Shown: positions 8,380 through 18,018, counted from the stretch's first letter. The stretch: DNA of 64,000 nucleotides from PALSA-1296 sp038210275 (GCA_038210275.1 JBBQWV010000001.1:62001-126000); one strand, 5' to 3'. Notes: generated by a model from the letters alone, not told the origin. Program-made: numbers and translations.

Positions 8380-9399
8380 CTAATGTAAAATTATAGACTG
8401 AATATCTGATCTTAATGAGGTTTCAAAAGCAGGGAGTGATGTTGACACGCCATATCCAAAATAATCATCTTCAGACAAAACATTCCCATTTGAGTCAATG
8501 GGGAATATCCCACCTTCTTCATTATAAGTTGGGTATGGAGTATACTCATAAAAGCTATTCAGGCCATTATAATCTAAGAAAAGATCTTCCAGAAAGACTA
8601 TGTAATCTTTCCCGGATTCTAATGCAGTCTGCCCATAACATTTATCACATGGAAAATCTGTACTCGTTGTGTCTATAGGGATAACAATATGGTCCGAATA
8701 AGCATACGATTTAGGCGAGAAAGGAGAATACATAATACTTATGCATGGTATTGCATCCTGTGGCTTTGAGCCTTTATGATATTGCTTGTAGAAATCGTAA
8801 TCACACGATCTAAAGTGCAACCCTTTTACGGTGTCAATAACATAAGCTGAAACACATTTGCGTGGAGGTGCATTAAAAGGAAAATTACATAAAGAGTCAT
8901 ATGTTGTTTGAACATCAAAAACACGAATATGCAGGATCAATGATACCTCTGACAGATAATTATATCTATTTTTTCGCCCTAGCATATTGTTCATGTATTC
9001 CCAAAATTTATAGGCAACCAGAGCAGGCGAAATATTGTAATTTGTATCAAGATAAACTGCACCAAATTCATATTCCCGGAAAAGATCAGGGTCGTATTCT
9101 TCCATCTTGTACAAAAAACGCATAAAAATACGTAATGTGTCCCATGATGTGATGCGAGAGAGAAGTGTATCCACTTGAGCACTGGATCGCAGCCCCCTGC
9201 ACAAGCTATCAAAATAAATATATCCAAGAATGCAATCTGGCGGCATATCACTGCGCAAAGTCAAAACCTGGGAGATAGGCGTTATTGCTTGCCGGAAGCA
9301 ACCCATTGTTGTCGGCAGAGTGTCAATCCTTCGCTGAGCGAAACCGGATGAGTAAAAGAAAAAGAAACAAAGTGCCGAGATCGAGATGATTTTTCTCAT
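8380..9399 (-). CDS. Secreted protein of unknown function, cysteine-rich
   Basis: Not recognised. The 339-residue product starts with a clear signal peptide (cleavage after about residue 21, GFAQ) and then has about ten scattered cysteines, including FPCDKCYGQ near residue 255, which suggests disulfide bonds in the periplasm or outside. I see no T9SS sorting tail. It is transcribed towards the acyl-CoA synthetase gene with a 16-base gap and divergently from the T9SS cargo at 9544, with a large inverted repeat between the two starts. Confidence 0.75.
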   Translation of the reverse strand: MRKIISISALCFFFFYSSGFAQRRIDTLPTTMGCFRQAITPISQVLTLRSDMPPDCILGYIYFDSLCRGLRSSAQVDTLLSRITSWDTLRIFMRFLYKMEEYDPDLFREYEFGAVYLDTNYNISPALVAYKFWEYMNNMLGRKNRYNYLSEVSLILHIRVFDVQTTYDSLCNFPFNAPPRKCVSAYVIDTVKGLHFRSCDYDFYKQYHKGSKPQDAIPCISIMYSPFSPKSYAYSDHIVIPIDTTSTDFPCDKCYGQTALESGKDYIVFLEDLFLDYNGLNSFYEYTPYPTYNEEGGIFPIDSNGNVLSEDDYFGYGVSTSLPAFETSLRSDIQSIILH

Positions 9400-9441
9400 A
9401 AAATGTCTCTGACTTTAGATAATGAATTGCATAGCGAACAA

Positions 9442-9508
9442 CAGGGGGTGAAGTCGTAAGTTCCAATTGTGAAAAATTGCTTTTACCGCAACTTTACTTC
9501 ACCCCCTG
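9442..9508. promoter_or_regulatory. 67-base hairpin between divergent genes
   Basis: CAGGGGGTGAAGT (9442-9454) and ACTTCACCCCCTG (9496-9508) form a perfect 13-bp inverted repeat. Inside it AAGTT and AACTT can extend the stem. It lies midway between the divergent starts at 9399 and 9544. It could be a regulatory site, a 5'-UTR structure of the T9SS cargo, or a remnant repeat. Confidence 0.5.
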
Positions 9509-9543
9509 CGTTTTTACTTGCTCACTATCTACACGACGAAACT

Positions 9544-10812
9544 ATGAAGCCATTGAAACTTCTTCTTATCCTATCGACACTGTTACTCTCAGCGAACTCT
9601 GTAATTGCGCAAGTCTCGAAAGATGCTGCTGTGCAAATCGAGGTAACGATCGGCAGTACACCGACGAGCCTTACACTACATTGGGCTGCAGATACTCGTG
9701 CAACAGGATATAGTATCTATCGCCGGCTAAAGGGTGCTACCGGTTGGGGAACAGCAAAAAAAGCTACTGCGAATTCGTCACAATATCTTGATACAACCAT
9801 CACTCTTGGGGTTGCGTATGAATATCGTGTTGTAAAGAACTTAAAAGTTGGTACGACGGCTATCGTAGCTTATGGTTATACCGAAAGCGGCATAAATATT
9901 TCGCCTGTGAATGATCGCGGAATACTGATCTTGCTTGTGGATAAAACATTTTCTGATAGTCTTAAAACAGAACTTACTCGATTAACAGAGGACCTTCGCA
10001 ATGAAGGCTGGCGTGTTATACGACATGATGTATCACGAACAGAAACAGTGCCGAATGTGAAGAACATTGTCGCAACAGATTATAACAATGACCCGGTGAA
10101 TACGAAAGCGCTTTTTATTTTCGGTCATGTGCCTGTTCCGTATTCCGGCTTTCTCAATCCTGATGGTCATCCAGATCATTTTGGCGCTTGGCCTGCCGAT
10201 GTGTATTACGGAGAGTTTGATATCGGAGATTGGCCGGACGATATAGTCGACACTTCTTCGGCGCGCCGTCCTGCAAATCATAATATTACCGGCGACGGGA
10301 AATTTGATTATTCGCAAATACCGAGCACGATCTATCTCATGATTGGGAGAGTGGATTTGGCAAATATGTTTTCATTCGGAAAAAGTGAAAAAGATTTGTT
10401 GAAGCAATATCTGAATAAAGATCATTCATTCAGAACAGGAACGCTCACAGCGCCGACTCGCGCGTTAATTGAAGACAGCTTCGGATATTTCGGAGGTGAA
10501 GCATTTGCTTCCAGCGGCTGGCGGAATTTAGCTCCGTTAGTTGGCTCCAATAATATTCTGGAGTTTTTTCCCGGTAAAGATACATCCGATTGGATGCCTG
10601 TCATTTCCACACAGCCATTTCTTTGGGCATATGGCTGCGGAGGTGGGTGGGATAATGGAGCAGGCGGGGCAGGGAGTACCGGACAATTTGCTAATCCGGG
10701 TGCAAAAGCAATTTTCACATTACTTTTCGGAAGTTATTTTGGTGATTGGAATACTGATAATAATTTTCTTCGCGCTCCTCTTGCAACTGACTACGGTTTA
10801 ACATCCGCATGA
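9544..10812 (+). CDS. T9SS cargo with FN3 domain, N-terminal part of a gene split by TGA
   Basis: ATG 9544 begins a signal peptide (about 22 residues, ending VIAQ). The GTG at 9469 would place a signal-less extension in front and is rejected. Residues 25-125 form a fibronectin type III-like domain (LTLHWAADTRATGYSIYRR). The following 300 residues (RGILILLVDK, ALFIFGHVPVPYSG, FLWAYGCGGGWDN, LFGSYFGDWN) form a large globular domain that resembles peptidase C25-like secreted proteins, but I cannot prove catalysis. The frame ends at TGA 10810-10812 and continues without a shift into the part starting 10843. Confidence 0.75.
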   Translation: MKPLKLLLILSTLLLSANSVIAQVSKDAAVQIEVTIGSTPTSLTLHWAADTRATGYSIYRRLKGATGWGTAKKATANSSQYLDTTITLGVAYEYRVVKNLKVGTTAIVAYGYTESGINISPVNDRGILILLVDKTFSDSLKTELTRLTEDLRNEGWRVIRHDVSRTETVPNVKNIVATDYNNDPVNTKALFIFGHVPVPYSGFLNPDGHPDHFGAWPADVYYGEFDIGDWPDDIVDTSSARRPANHNITGDGKFDYSQIPSTIYLMIGRVDLANMFSFGKSEKDLLKQYLNKDHSFRTGTLTAPTRALIEDSFGYFGGEAFASSGWRNLAPLVGSNNILEFFPGKDTSDWMPVISTQPFLWAYGCGGGWDNGAGGAGSTGQFANPGAKAIFTLLFGSYFGDWNTDNNFLRAPLATDYGLTSA

Positions 10813-10842
10813 TCAGGGAGACCGTATTGGGATGTCTTTTCT

Positions 10843-11556
10843 ATGGGACTCGGGGAGCCTATCGGATATTGTGCTCAGGTAACACAAAATAATGGAGGCG
10901 ACTATGTTTATAATTATGCAGCACAGGGTGTTCATATAGCTTTGATGGGTGATCCGACGCTCGTTATGCATCCGTATGTTCCGCCGACAGCATTATCGGT
11001 TACGGATAATCCTGAACATAACAATGCCAATCTTTCTTGGCAGCCATCCTCGGATAAAAATATTATCGGATATAATATTTATCGTTCGAATTCTCAGACA
11101 GGATCATATCAGTTAATCTCCACAAGTCCTGTAACCGGAATAACGTTTACCGATAGGAGTCCGCTTGTTGATACAAATATCTATATGGTTCGCGCAGTAA
11201 AATTAGAAACAACTCCGAGCGGATCCTATTACAACCTCAGTCCCGGCACTCGTAACATGATAACAGGATTAATAAAAAATGGTGTAGTTGCCGAAAGTGG
11301 TGTGAAGGATAATCTACTTATCACACAAGCGACTAACAGCATTGAGATCATTCTTGAAATAAATTCTACTTCACCTGTGAAGGTAGAGATCTATGATGCT
11401 TCAGGAAGAGTTATTGGTACATTGGATGATAGGACTCTTTCATCTGGAGTATATCGTTACGATTTGCAGACATCCTCAATAGGCAGCGGAGTGTATTTTG
11501 TTCGTGCTATCGGAATGCATGAACCGCTGACGGCGAAGTTTTTGGTAATGCATTAA
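10843..11556 (+). CDS. T9SS cargo, C-terminal part of the split gene (FN3 and sorting domain)
   Basis: This is the same reading frame as 9544-10812, interrupted only by TGA at 10810-10812; ten codons lie between that stop and the ATG at 10843. The residues on either side (YGLTSA, then SGRPYWDVFSMGLGEPIGY) suggest a Trp codon TGG changed to TGA. The segment has GEPIGYCAQ, a second FN3 domain (LSWQPSSDKNIIGYNIYRS) and a C-terminal T9SS-like tail (VKVEIYDASGRVIGTL, SGVYFVRAIG). Without its signal peptide it cannot be exported alone, so the gene is either a recent pseudogene or carries a sequence error. Confidence 0.75.
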   Translation: MGLGEPIGYCAQVTQNNGGDYVYNYAAQGVHIALMGDPTLVMHPYVPPTALSVTDNPEHNNANLSWQPSSDKNIIGYNIYRSNSQTGSYQLISTSPVTGITFTDRSPLVDTNIYMVRAVKLETTPSGSYYNLSPGTRNMITGLIKNGVVAESGVKDNLLITQATNSIEIILEINSTSPVKVEIYDASGRVIGTLDDRTLSSGVYRYDLQTSSIGSGVYFVRAIGMHEPLTAKFLVMH

Positions 11557-11569
11557 CATTTTGGCAAAG

Positions 11570-11591
11570 AGCGCGGACTGAAGTCCGCGCT
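11570..11591. terminator. GC-rich hairpin between convergent T9SS cargo genes
   Basis: AGCGCGGACTGAAGTCCGCGCT is a near-perfect palindrome lying between the stop codons at 11556 (+) and 11602 (-). The stem core GGACTGAAGTCC is the same as in the family C repeats. Its position suits a bidirectional terminator, though only a modest T-rich tract follows. Confidence 0.55.
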
Positions 11592-11601
11592 ACTGCTCAG
11601 T

Positions 11602-14600
11602 TTATTTTTCGATCACTATCTTCCGACTCTCGCGCATTCCTCCGGCTTCTACAGAGAGAATATATAATCCGCTTGCACCCTTCGGTAAGTCGAGCGAAAT
11701 ATCTTGAATGCCTTTTGCTGATGAAGCTTTTGTAATATGCGAAATCGTTTGTCCAAGTATATCACTCAATGTCAGATTCAAATCCGACTGTTGGTTGAGC
11801 AGCAAGTTTACATTGATCTGTGTGCCGCTTGATGCGGGATTTGGACGGATAGAAATATTGGTAAATATGATATTCGGATTATTCAGATAGCTGCGAAGCG
11901 ATGCACTGCCGCATTCTTCAACAGTAATAGTTACGGGCGCAAGAGCGAGAGGATTGAGCACACAAGATTGAAATAGAAGATCTCCGCCGTTTAAGGTAAT
12001 GGCTTGTAAACCAAGCGGAGTCGAAGCAGTAGGGGCGATATACGTTTGGAATTGCACTGTTGCAATTTCCATTCCGGCAGTGATTGGATTGTTATCTGTT
12101 CTCGATAGATCAAGTTGCACATTTCCCTTTGTCGGAGTTACTGAATTTAATTTCCATCCCGCACTTGCAGTGGCATTCGGCATTCCGAGCACATCATCGA
12201 AATAACCAAGCCCAGCCGAAACCGATTGCAATCCGAGTGACGGATCAATATTATCTTGCAGTAACAAGCGCACAGTAACGATTGACTGTGCAGGCAATGT
12301 AAGAACTTTTAGATTCGGTGAAATAACAAGTTCGAGATGTGCAGTTTGTTTTATTGTTGCAAGCGATCCTTTCAAACTAATTACTCGCGAGATTCCGCTT
12401 GTTAATGATTGGTATGAAAAAGTCGCTAACGAATCGCCAACAGCCGATGGGTCGAAGGAAACAATAATATCCTGTTTCGCACCGGGTTGTATAGTAAGTG
12501 GAAGAGTTATATTAGGCGAGGAAGTGAATTGGTTGCCTAAAATATTTTTCAGCGCAATATTATCAAACGTAATTGGATCGCAACTTGTATTTTGCAATGT
12601 AAACGTATGCGTTGCCGTCTTACAGAACGATGAAGTAAAAACGCTGTCGACAGTGACACTTAAAATTGGTCCGCCACTTGATGTACTAATATGTACCTTA
12701 ACGATCGTATCTATCCCTCTCCCTTTAATATGAATTATCGCATCTCCCTGGGTATTTGGTCCTGCAATGGAATGGATAGTGTAGGAAAAAATGACACCCG
12801 GTGTAAGAACAACTGGTAGTGGCGGATAGACGATGGTGATCCAATTAGGACCTGTGATATCCATTGATTCAATAGTTAGTGTATCGCATAATCCATCATT
12901 CCCAATTTTCATATATGTGTCAAGGGTAACACATGGTGGAATGCTATCAGCTTTAGTTACATCAATAATATTCAGCTTATGTACAGGTTGATTGACAATA
13001 CCTGCTACTTTCAAATTCACTGTATCAATAGCGCCAGATGATGAATGGATGATAACTCTGACGGAATCAAATTTTGCACCCGGAGAAGATGGATCTTCCT
13101 GAATTTTAATAATTATGCTATCGCCCGAAGCGATTGTTGTCGGAGGAGTCGGACTTAAAACCGAAAAACTCTTATCAAGTGTCGGAAGAATTCCAATGAT
13201 CGTATCGAAACCGCAGCTATTATTATAAAGCTGCGTTGAAAGTTCTTGAGTAGTACATGGAACGTTGTCAGGAAAATTTAGTAAATTCGTTGCAAGCGCC
13301 GAGCCTGCAAGGGCTGCGCCGATTCCCGAGATCGGAACGCTCGTATCTTTCGTATTCGTCAGATCGAAACCGATAGTGAAGACAAGATTACCTGCAACAG
13401 GTCCGCCTGCCGTAGGTTTATATTGAACGAGCACCATCGCAGTATCTTTCGGAGTATCTTTCGGAGTCAGAGTAGCAGGGAATATCTGCGGATAAAGAAT
13501 GGTAAATTGCGAAGCTGCTGCTACAGGTTGAACTGATATATTTTTGACGAGGAGATCTTTACAGATCGTATTTTTTAAGATGATCGTATCAATTGCTAAA
13601 TTGCAAACAGAGACCGTATCAAATTTTGCTTTATTCGGGAGGAGATTTGTACGCGGATCCGAAGCAGAAAGAATCAGGGCAGATAAATTTATTACAGTAT
13701 CACGGGTAATCCCCCCTGATCTGATCGTCAATGTCAAAACTGCATTGTATGTTCCTTGCGCAAGCGATTTTACCGAAATGGGAATATTCAGCGAACCTCC
13801 CGGAGGTATCGCGGCAGGAAGCGTCGGAGGAGTAATGGTGAACGCGGTTGGGTCAGAAAGCGCAACAGCAAGCAGCGTATCGGCTCCGCAAAGTCCGCTT
13901 CTGACTGTCACGAATGTATCGAGCTTGGAGCAATCCGAAGATAGAAGTAAATTTAAGTCTTTCGAAAGCGTCACATTATATCCCGGCTTTACAAAGCCAC
14001 GAAGCCAAATGCGAACAACGAAAATTTCACTGCCGACACTGTATTTAATTTCTAACTGCGCAGAATCGGCGGCACTATTATCCGGAGTATACGTAAATTT
14101 TACAGAGTCTTTGCCTGTATCAGAAAAGACTACAGGATAAATAGGGATCTTGAAAGAAAATGTTTTCGAACCGGTTCCGGATATTATCTGAAGACCAAGC
14201 AATTGTACCTTCAGACAATTACTTAAGCTGGTAAATCTGAATAATGAATCTGCTTTAAGGCAGCCGCGCGATACAAGATCAAAAGATTTCGGAAATTGTA
14301 GGAGGAGATTATTTTTTCGAACTCCGTACGGGTTAAGCCATAACTGACCGTCGATCGAGCCCGCATAAAGTGAATCCGGTCCGATATTATACATTCGCGT
14401 ATCGAAATCATTTTGCGGTCCGCAATAATCTGTCCAAGTCACTCCCTGATCGACGGAGAAAAATGTTCCGGGCTTGCCCTGAATATACATGGCGCTCATA
14501 TCCCCACGAATATCTCCACTCAGATCGAGTGTGGCTGGGAAGGTATGGATGGGAGTCCAAGTTTTTCCCCAATCATTGGTACGAAGAATTTGACGAGCGC

Positions 14601-15270
14601 CTTCGGAACAGGTAAAATATGTGCTTGTCCCTTTAATTGCCATTGGCTGCCATGCTTCAATAGATTGCGTCAAAGCAGCCCATGTCAAGCCTCCATCGGT
14701 TGTCGCACTATATGTTCCGCCGACGCTTGCAGGCCAAATACTCATTAGTCCATGGAGGGAATCAGTGAATGCAATGCCGCAGACATTGCTGTTGTTTCCA
14801 TTGGGAGCCCATGTGGCCCCAAAATCTGTGGAAATACTTGCAGTAGTCCACGCAGAGAGGGCCAGTACATGGGATTGAAGATTATAAAAAACTGACATAC
14901 ACGATCCGGTTGGAGTTAGGGGATTCCATGAGATACCACCGTCGGTCGTTTTGAAACAACCTGAAGAGATTGAGGCTTGGCGTGCGCATAGCCAGCCGGT
15001 CAAAGAATCCTTAAAGGTAAAATCTTCTACTGCGCCGATCAGAATTGCCGGAGTATTCGATTGTTTCCAATTAACGCCGCCGTCTGCTGTGCGCCAGACT
15101 TCTCCATTGGGAAGCCCCACAAAACCTATCTGAGGGAATCCTTCGCGATCAAGAAAATGGATTGAATAGATCTGTTGGCCGAAATCATGGATGACCTTCC
15201 ACTGCCCTTGCGCTGAGGAGACAAGGAGCACAAGCAATAGTAACGTCTTAAAACTGCGGTTAAACTTCAT
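11602..15270 (-). CDS. Large T9SS cargo with BNR/YCF48-like repeats and Hydin-like domains
   Basis: The ATG at 15270 starts a good signal peptide (MKFNRSFKTLLLLV, ending QGQ), giving 1222 residues; the frame is open back to 15324 but that extension has no signal character. Residues 20-330 hold at least six Asp-box motifs (RTADGGVNWK, KTTDGGISWN, STDFGATWAP, ATTDGGLTWA, RTNDWGKTWT, SVDQGVTWT), the mark of a beta-propeller. Then come several ASPM/SPD-2/Hydin-like beta domains with repeated cysteine-containing starts. The C-terminus (IRPNPASSGTQINV...LSDILGQTI...GLYILSVEAGG) is a T9SS type A sorting domain. Likely a surface-attached or secreted protein. Confidence 0.85.
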   Translation of the reverse strand: MKFNRSFKTLLLLVLLVSSAQGQWKVIHDFGQQIYSIHFLDREGFPQIGFVGLPNGEVWRTADGGVNWKQSNTPAILIGAVEDFTFKDSLTGWLCARQASISSGCFKTTDGGISWNPLTPTGSCMSVFYNLQSHVLALSAWTTASISTDFGATWAPNGNNSNVCGIAFTDSLHGLMSIWPASVGGTYSATTDGGLTWAALTQSIEAWQPMAIKGTSTYFTCSEGARQILRTNDWGKTWTPIHTFPATLDLSGDIRGDMSAMYIQGKPGTFFSVDQGVTWTDYCGPQNDFDTRMYNIGPDSLYAGSIDGQLWLNPYGVRKNNLLLQFPKSFDLVSRGCLKADSLFRFTSLSNCLKVQLLGLQIISGTGSKTFSFKIPIYPVVFSDTGKDSVKFTYTPDNSAADSAQLEIKYSVGSEIFVVRIWLRGFVKPGYNVTLSKDLNLLLSSDCSKLDTFVTVRSGLCGADTLLAVALSDPTAFTITPPTLPAAIPPGGSLNIPISVKSLAQGTYNAVLTLTIRSGGITRDTVINLSALILSASDPRTNLLPNKAKFDTVSVCNLAIDTIILKNTICKDLLVKNISVQPVAAASQFTILYPQIFPATLTPKDTPKDTAMVLVQYKPTAGGPVAGNLVFTIGFDLTNTKDTSVPISGIGAALAGSALATNLLNFPDNVPCTTQELSTQLYNNSCGFDTIIGILPTLDKSFSVLSPTPPTTIASGDSIIIKIQEDPSSPGAKFDSVRVIIHSSSGAIDTVNLKVAGIVNQPVHKLNIIDVTKADSIPPCVTLDTYMKIGNDGLCDTLTIESMDITGPNWITIVYPPLPVVLTPGVIFSYTIHSIAGPNTQGDAIIHIKGRGIDTIVKVHISTSSGGPILSVTVDSVFTSSFCKTATHTFTLQNTSCDPITFDNIALKNILGNQFTSSPNITLPLTIQPGAKQDIIVSFDPSAVGDSLATFSYQSLTSGISRVISLKGSLATIKQTAHLELVISPNLKVLTLPAQSIVTVRLLLQDNIDPSLGLQSVSAGLGYFDDVLGMPNATASAGWKLNSVTPTKGNVQLDLSRTDNNPITAGMEIATVQFQTYIAPTASTPLGLQAITLNGGDLLFQSCVLNPLALAPVTITVEECGSASLRSYLNNPNIIFTNISIRPNPASSGTQINVNLLLNQQSDLNLTLSDILGQTISHITKASSAKGIQDISLDLPKGASGLYILSVEAGGMRESRKIVIEK

Positions 15271-15350
15271 AACGATGTTCGGTGAGTGACTTTGAAATAC
15301 AAATAATCCCGTATAGTGAAACAATGAATTGAGCTACGACTCATTACGTT

Positions 15351-15381
15351 ATACAACGCCTGAGCTTCCCCATAGTTACAA
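15351..15381 (-). promoter_or_regulatory. Possible third ECF-type promoter, upstream of the BNR/Hydin cargo
   Basis: Read on the minus strand, TTGTAACT (15374-15381) is followed after exactly 16 bases by GTTGTAT (15351-15357). The -35 half and spacing match the two stronger sites at 27302-27332 and 57886-57916, but the -10 half differs (GTTGTAT against GTCTTTT). It points to the gene starting at 15270, about 80 bases away. Confidence 0.3.
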
Positions 15382-15400
15382 TTGACACAACACTCCGTAT

Positions 15401-16180
15401 ATGAAAAGATACTTTTTGCTTTTTGGTTCTGCCTTTCTGCTTTTTTTTGCGGGTCTGGTTTCCGCTCAGGAGAAACCAACGGGAGTTTGGAGTGTTGCAA
15501 TCTCTTCGGGATTTAACTATAGTGTCTCTTCTTCGATGCACGGCGACATCGGGCAATACGAAGAAGCGCTTAAATCGGTCACTACTTCGGCACAATATCC
15601 ATTTGCATTGAATAGGTCTTTTGGGGGTGGATTGGGTGCAAATGCGGAGTATCGGTTTGCAAAAAGCCCACTGAGTCTTTATGTGGGAGCTTATGGCTCA
15701 AGTTTTAATGCAGGGAATGGATTCAGGAATTCCTCGGGCGGTAGATTTACTATGACTATTTTATCTCTGGCTGCAGGAATCGAATATACCTTCGGGCAAA
15801 CCTACCAAACTTGGAATTTCTATGGGCGCATTGGAATAGTCCCAACTACTATCAATACTTCGAATCGCACAGGCAACGGCAACAGATTTTCTTTCGATTC
15901 GCTTCGGATAAATGCTACTGAAGCCAGAACAGGTTTAGAAATAGAGGTTGGCGAGCGTTACCATTTTCATAGATTACCGTTCGGCATTGAAGCAAGTGTT
16001 AATTACACGAATGCAAATTTGATCGGAAAATCATATTCAGCCCCGGTATATCAGACTGGATTTTTTGGTAGAGGACAAAATGGCTCGATCAATGATGGCA
16101 AGAATCCGAATGACACTTCTGATAATCCGCGAACAATAGATTATCTTTCGCTACGCGTGGGAGTAAGATTTTATTTTTAG
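15401..16180 (+). CDS. Outer-membrane beta-barrel protein
   Basis: The 259-residue product has a signal peptide (ending VSAQE at about residue 23) and alternating hydrophobic/polar strands typical of small outer-membrane barrels (LSLYVGAYGS, FTMTILSLAAGIEYTFG, WNFYGRIGIVP). It ends in YLSLRVGVRFYF, whose terminal Phe is the classic recognition signal for the Bam machinery. No specific family could be assigned. It is divergent from the BNR/Hydin cargo and convergent with the kelch protein. Confidence 0.8.
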   Translation: MKRYFLLFGSAFLLFFAGLVSAQEKPTGVWSVAISSGFNYSVSSSMHGDIGQYEEALKSVTTSAQYPFALNRSFGGGLGANAEYRFAKSPLSLYVGAYGSSFNAGNGFRNSSGGRFTMTILSLAAGIEYTFGQTYQTWNFYGRIGIVPTTINTSNRTGNGNRFSFDSLRINATEARTGLEIEVGERYHFHRLPFGIEASVNYTNANLIGKSYSAPVYQTGFFGRGQNGSINDGKNPNDTSDNPRTIDYLSLRVGVRFYF

Positions 16181-16206
16181 GGGCAGATCGCGATAAGGCA
16201 AACTTT

Positions 16207-17823
16207 CTAGCGTAAAATATTCACTAATTTCGATACATTGTGGCCACATGCAAGAGTTGAAACGATGTAAGTCCCGGTCTGTGCCTTGTTGATATCAAGA
16301 ACTATATCGTGATGCCCTCCACTATACATTCCCGGTTGGAAGATATCAACGACGCTTCCATCAATCCGAATGAGCCAGACGGAAATTGGGCTCTCGAATG
16401 GTAGGAAACAGGACAATCGCAATTCGGATTGAGTAGGGTTTGGAAAGATATTTACAGTGATTTTTACACTCGTTTGCACATCCGCTACGCCATTATTCAC
16501 AGGTGCTTGTGACTTTGCAACAATCCTGATAGACCGAACGCTGTCGGAAGTCTCTCCAAAATAAATATTAATCTTTGCTGAATCAGATTCAGTCGTTGAT
16601 GGTGCAGTAAACTTTGCAAAGATTCCTACTGAATCACCGGGTCCAATTGCGAATGGCAAATTGTGTTCTTTGGTATTCCCTGCTAATGCAAAATCGCTAT
16701 GCGATGAACCTGATAAACTAATACTATCCAGAGTAATCGAACTCGATGTAGTATTAAAAATCATCGCGGTAAGGGTTGTATCCGCTGCATAATCCAGAGT
16801 TCCAAAATCGAGCGTGGACTTCCGAGTAGTGATCGAAGGTGGAATAACGGTTGTATCAAGAGTGAAGACTTCATTTGCATTATCTATGGCAATGCTTTTT
16901 CCAGCAAACTCATAACCGCCCAAAGCATAAATACCACTATCGAGCACTACCGCCGACAATCCGAAACGCGGTCTGTACTGTCCTTTCGTAATTGGAGCTG
17001 CCCAAATACCAGTCACCGGATCAAATACCTCAAGTGCAACTACTGCCTTCACGTCCACCCCTCCGGTGACGTATATCTTCCCATCAAGAACAGCGGCGGC
17101 AAGATCTCGCCTGGCTGTAAATGTGCCGACGGTTTTCGGAGTTGACCAAGAATTTGTAGCGGGGTCAAAGACCTCAACTGTATTCAAAGTTTTACCACTG
17201 GGATCCATTCCGCCAATCGCGTAGATCTTGTTATTCACAACTGCGACTGCAAAATACCAGCGTGGAGTAAATGTGCCGGTAGTGGTTGGAGTCGACCATG
17301 TATTGGTTACCGGATCAAAGACCTCCAAAAGATTTGTGACATGACTCGTATCACTCGTTGAACCTCCAAGCACGTATATTTTGTCATTCACTGCAGCGCA
17401 TGCGAGGCCGCCCCGGCCAGTTAGTTTCCCTATGGTGACGGGCGATGTCCACGTAGAAGTTGCAGGGTCATAGACGTCGAAATAATTAACCCCTACCCCT
17501 GCGGCGCTAAAGCCGCCCATCAAGTAAATTTTGCCTTTTACGACGGTAGCTGCAAGGCTCGCGCGGTGTGAAAAGGTCCCGTTTGTACTCAAGTCAGGCC
17601 ATCTGTCTATCACTGGATCATAGACCTCGAAACCTGCATTGTCGGTACCTCCCATTACATAAACTTTGCCGCCAACAGCGGCAGCTGCGAATTCAGCTCG
17701 GGGGTCGAAAAAGATCGAGGATCTCGAGCTCCATGTTCCGGAACGCTGTGAGTATACTACAGAATTCTGAAGTGATAATGCAACCACTAGTAAAGCAATG
17801 GAGCGTATTATGTAGGTTCTCAT
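16207..17823 (-). CDS. Kelch-repeat T9SS cargo
   Basis: The 538-residue protein has an N-terminal signal peptide and then six kelch motifs (KVYVMGG, KIYLMGG, KIYVLGG, KIYAIGG, KIYVTGG, GIYALGG, each followed by F/YDP...W), enough for one beta-propeller. A Hydin-like beta domain follows at about residues 340-440 (STLDFGTLDYAADTTLTAMI). The C-terminus (VNIFPNPTQSELRLSC to SKLVNILR) is a T9SS sorting domain. It is probably displayed on or released from the cell surface; ligand unknown. Confidence 0.87.
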   Translation of the reverse strand: MRTYIIRSIALLVVALSLQNSVVYSQRSGTWSSRSSIFFDPRAEFAAAAVGGKVYVMGGTDNAGFEVYDPVIDRWPDLSTNGTFSHRASLAATVVKGKIYLMGGFSAAGVGVNYFDVYDPATSTWTSPVTIGKLTGRGGLACAAVNDKIYVLGGSTSDTSHVTNLLEVFDPVTNTWSTPTTTGTFTPRWYFAVAVVNNKIYAIGGMDPSGKTLNTVEVFDPATNSWSTPKTVGTFTARRDLAAAVLDGKIYVTGGVDVKAVVALEVFDPVTGIWAAPITKGQYRPRFGLSAVVLDSGIYALGGYEFAGKSIAIDNANEVFTLDTTVIPPSITTRKSTLDFGTLDYAADTTLTAMIFNTTSSSITLDSISLSGSSHSDFALAGNTKEHNLPFAIGPGDSVGIFAKFTAPSTTESDSAKINIYFGETSDSVRSIRIVAKSQAPVNNGVADVQTSVKITVNIFPNPTQSELRLSCFLPFESPISVWLIRIDGSVVDIFQPGMYSGGHHDIVLDINKAQTGTYIVSTLACGHNVSKLVNILR

Positions 17824-17977
17824 TGGTTATCAACAGAGAATGTTCGAAGAAATATGCATGACTTGATTGAATAACACAGATACCAATTGTTTGTTTCATA
17901 TTTATATTCGACATCAGCAAATTTTTGTCAACAGAATGAAATTGAGAGCTATTTTCGCTCTATCCCATCACATTCCG

Positions 17978-17986
17978 TATTTTTGC
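17978..17986 (+). promoter_or_regulatory. Bacteroidota-type -7 element upstream of glycyl-tRNA synthetase
   Basis: TATTTTTGC matches TAnnTTTGC and lies 32 bases before the TTG start at 18019. A TTTTCG about 20 bases upstream is a possible but weak -33 element. Confidence 0.5.
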
Positions 17987-18018
17987 AACATCTCAAAGTA
18001 AATTTAGCATAAATCACA

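Noticed and set aside
10810..10812. TGA read as tryptophan (genetic code change)
   Set aside because: TGA is the normal stop of several intact genes here, such as those ending at 3900 and 42166, so a general code change is excluded.
17828..17900. ECF-type promoter before the kelch gene
   Set aside because: TGTTATTCAATC... has no proper TGTWACC box or GTCTT at 16 bases.
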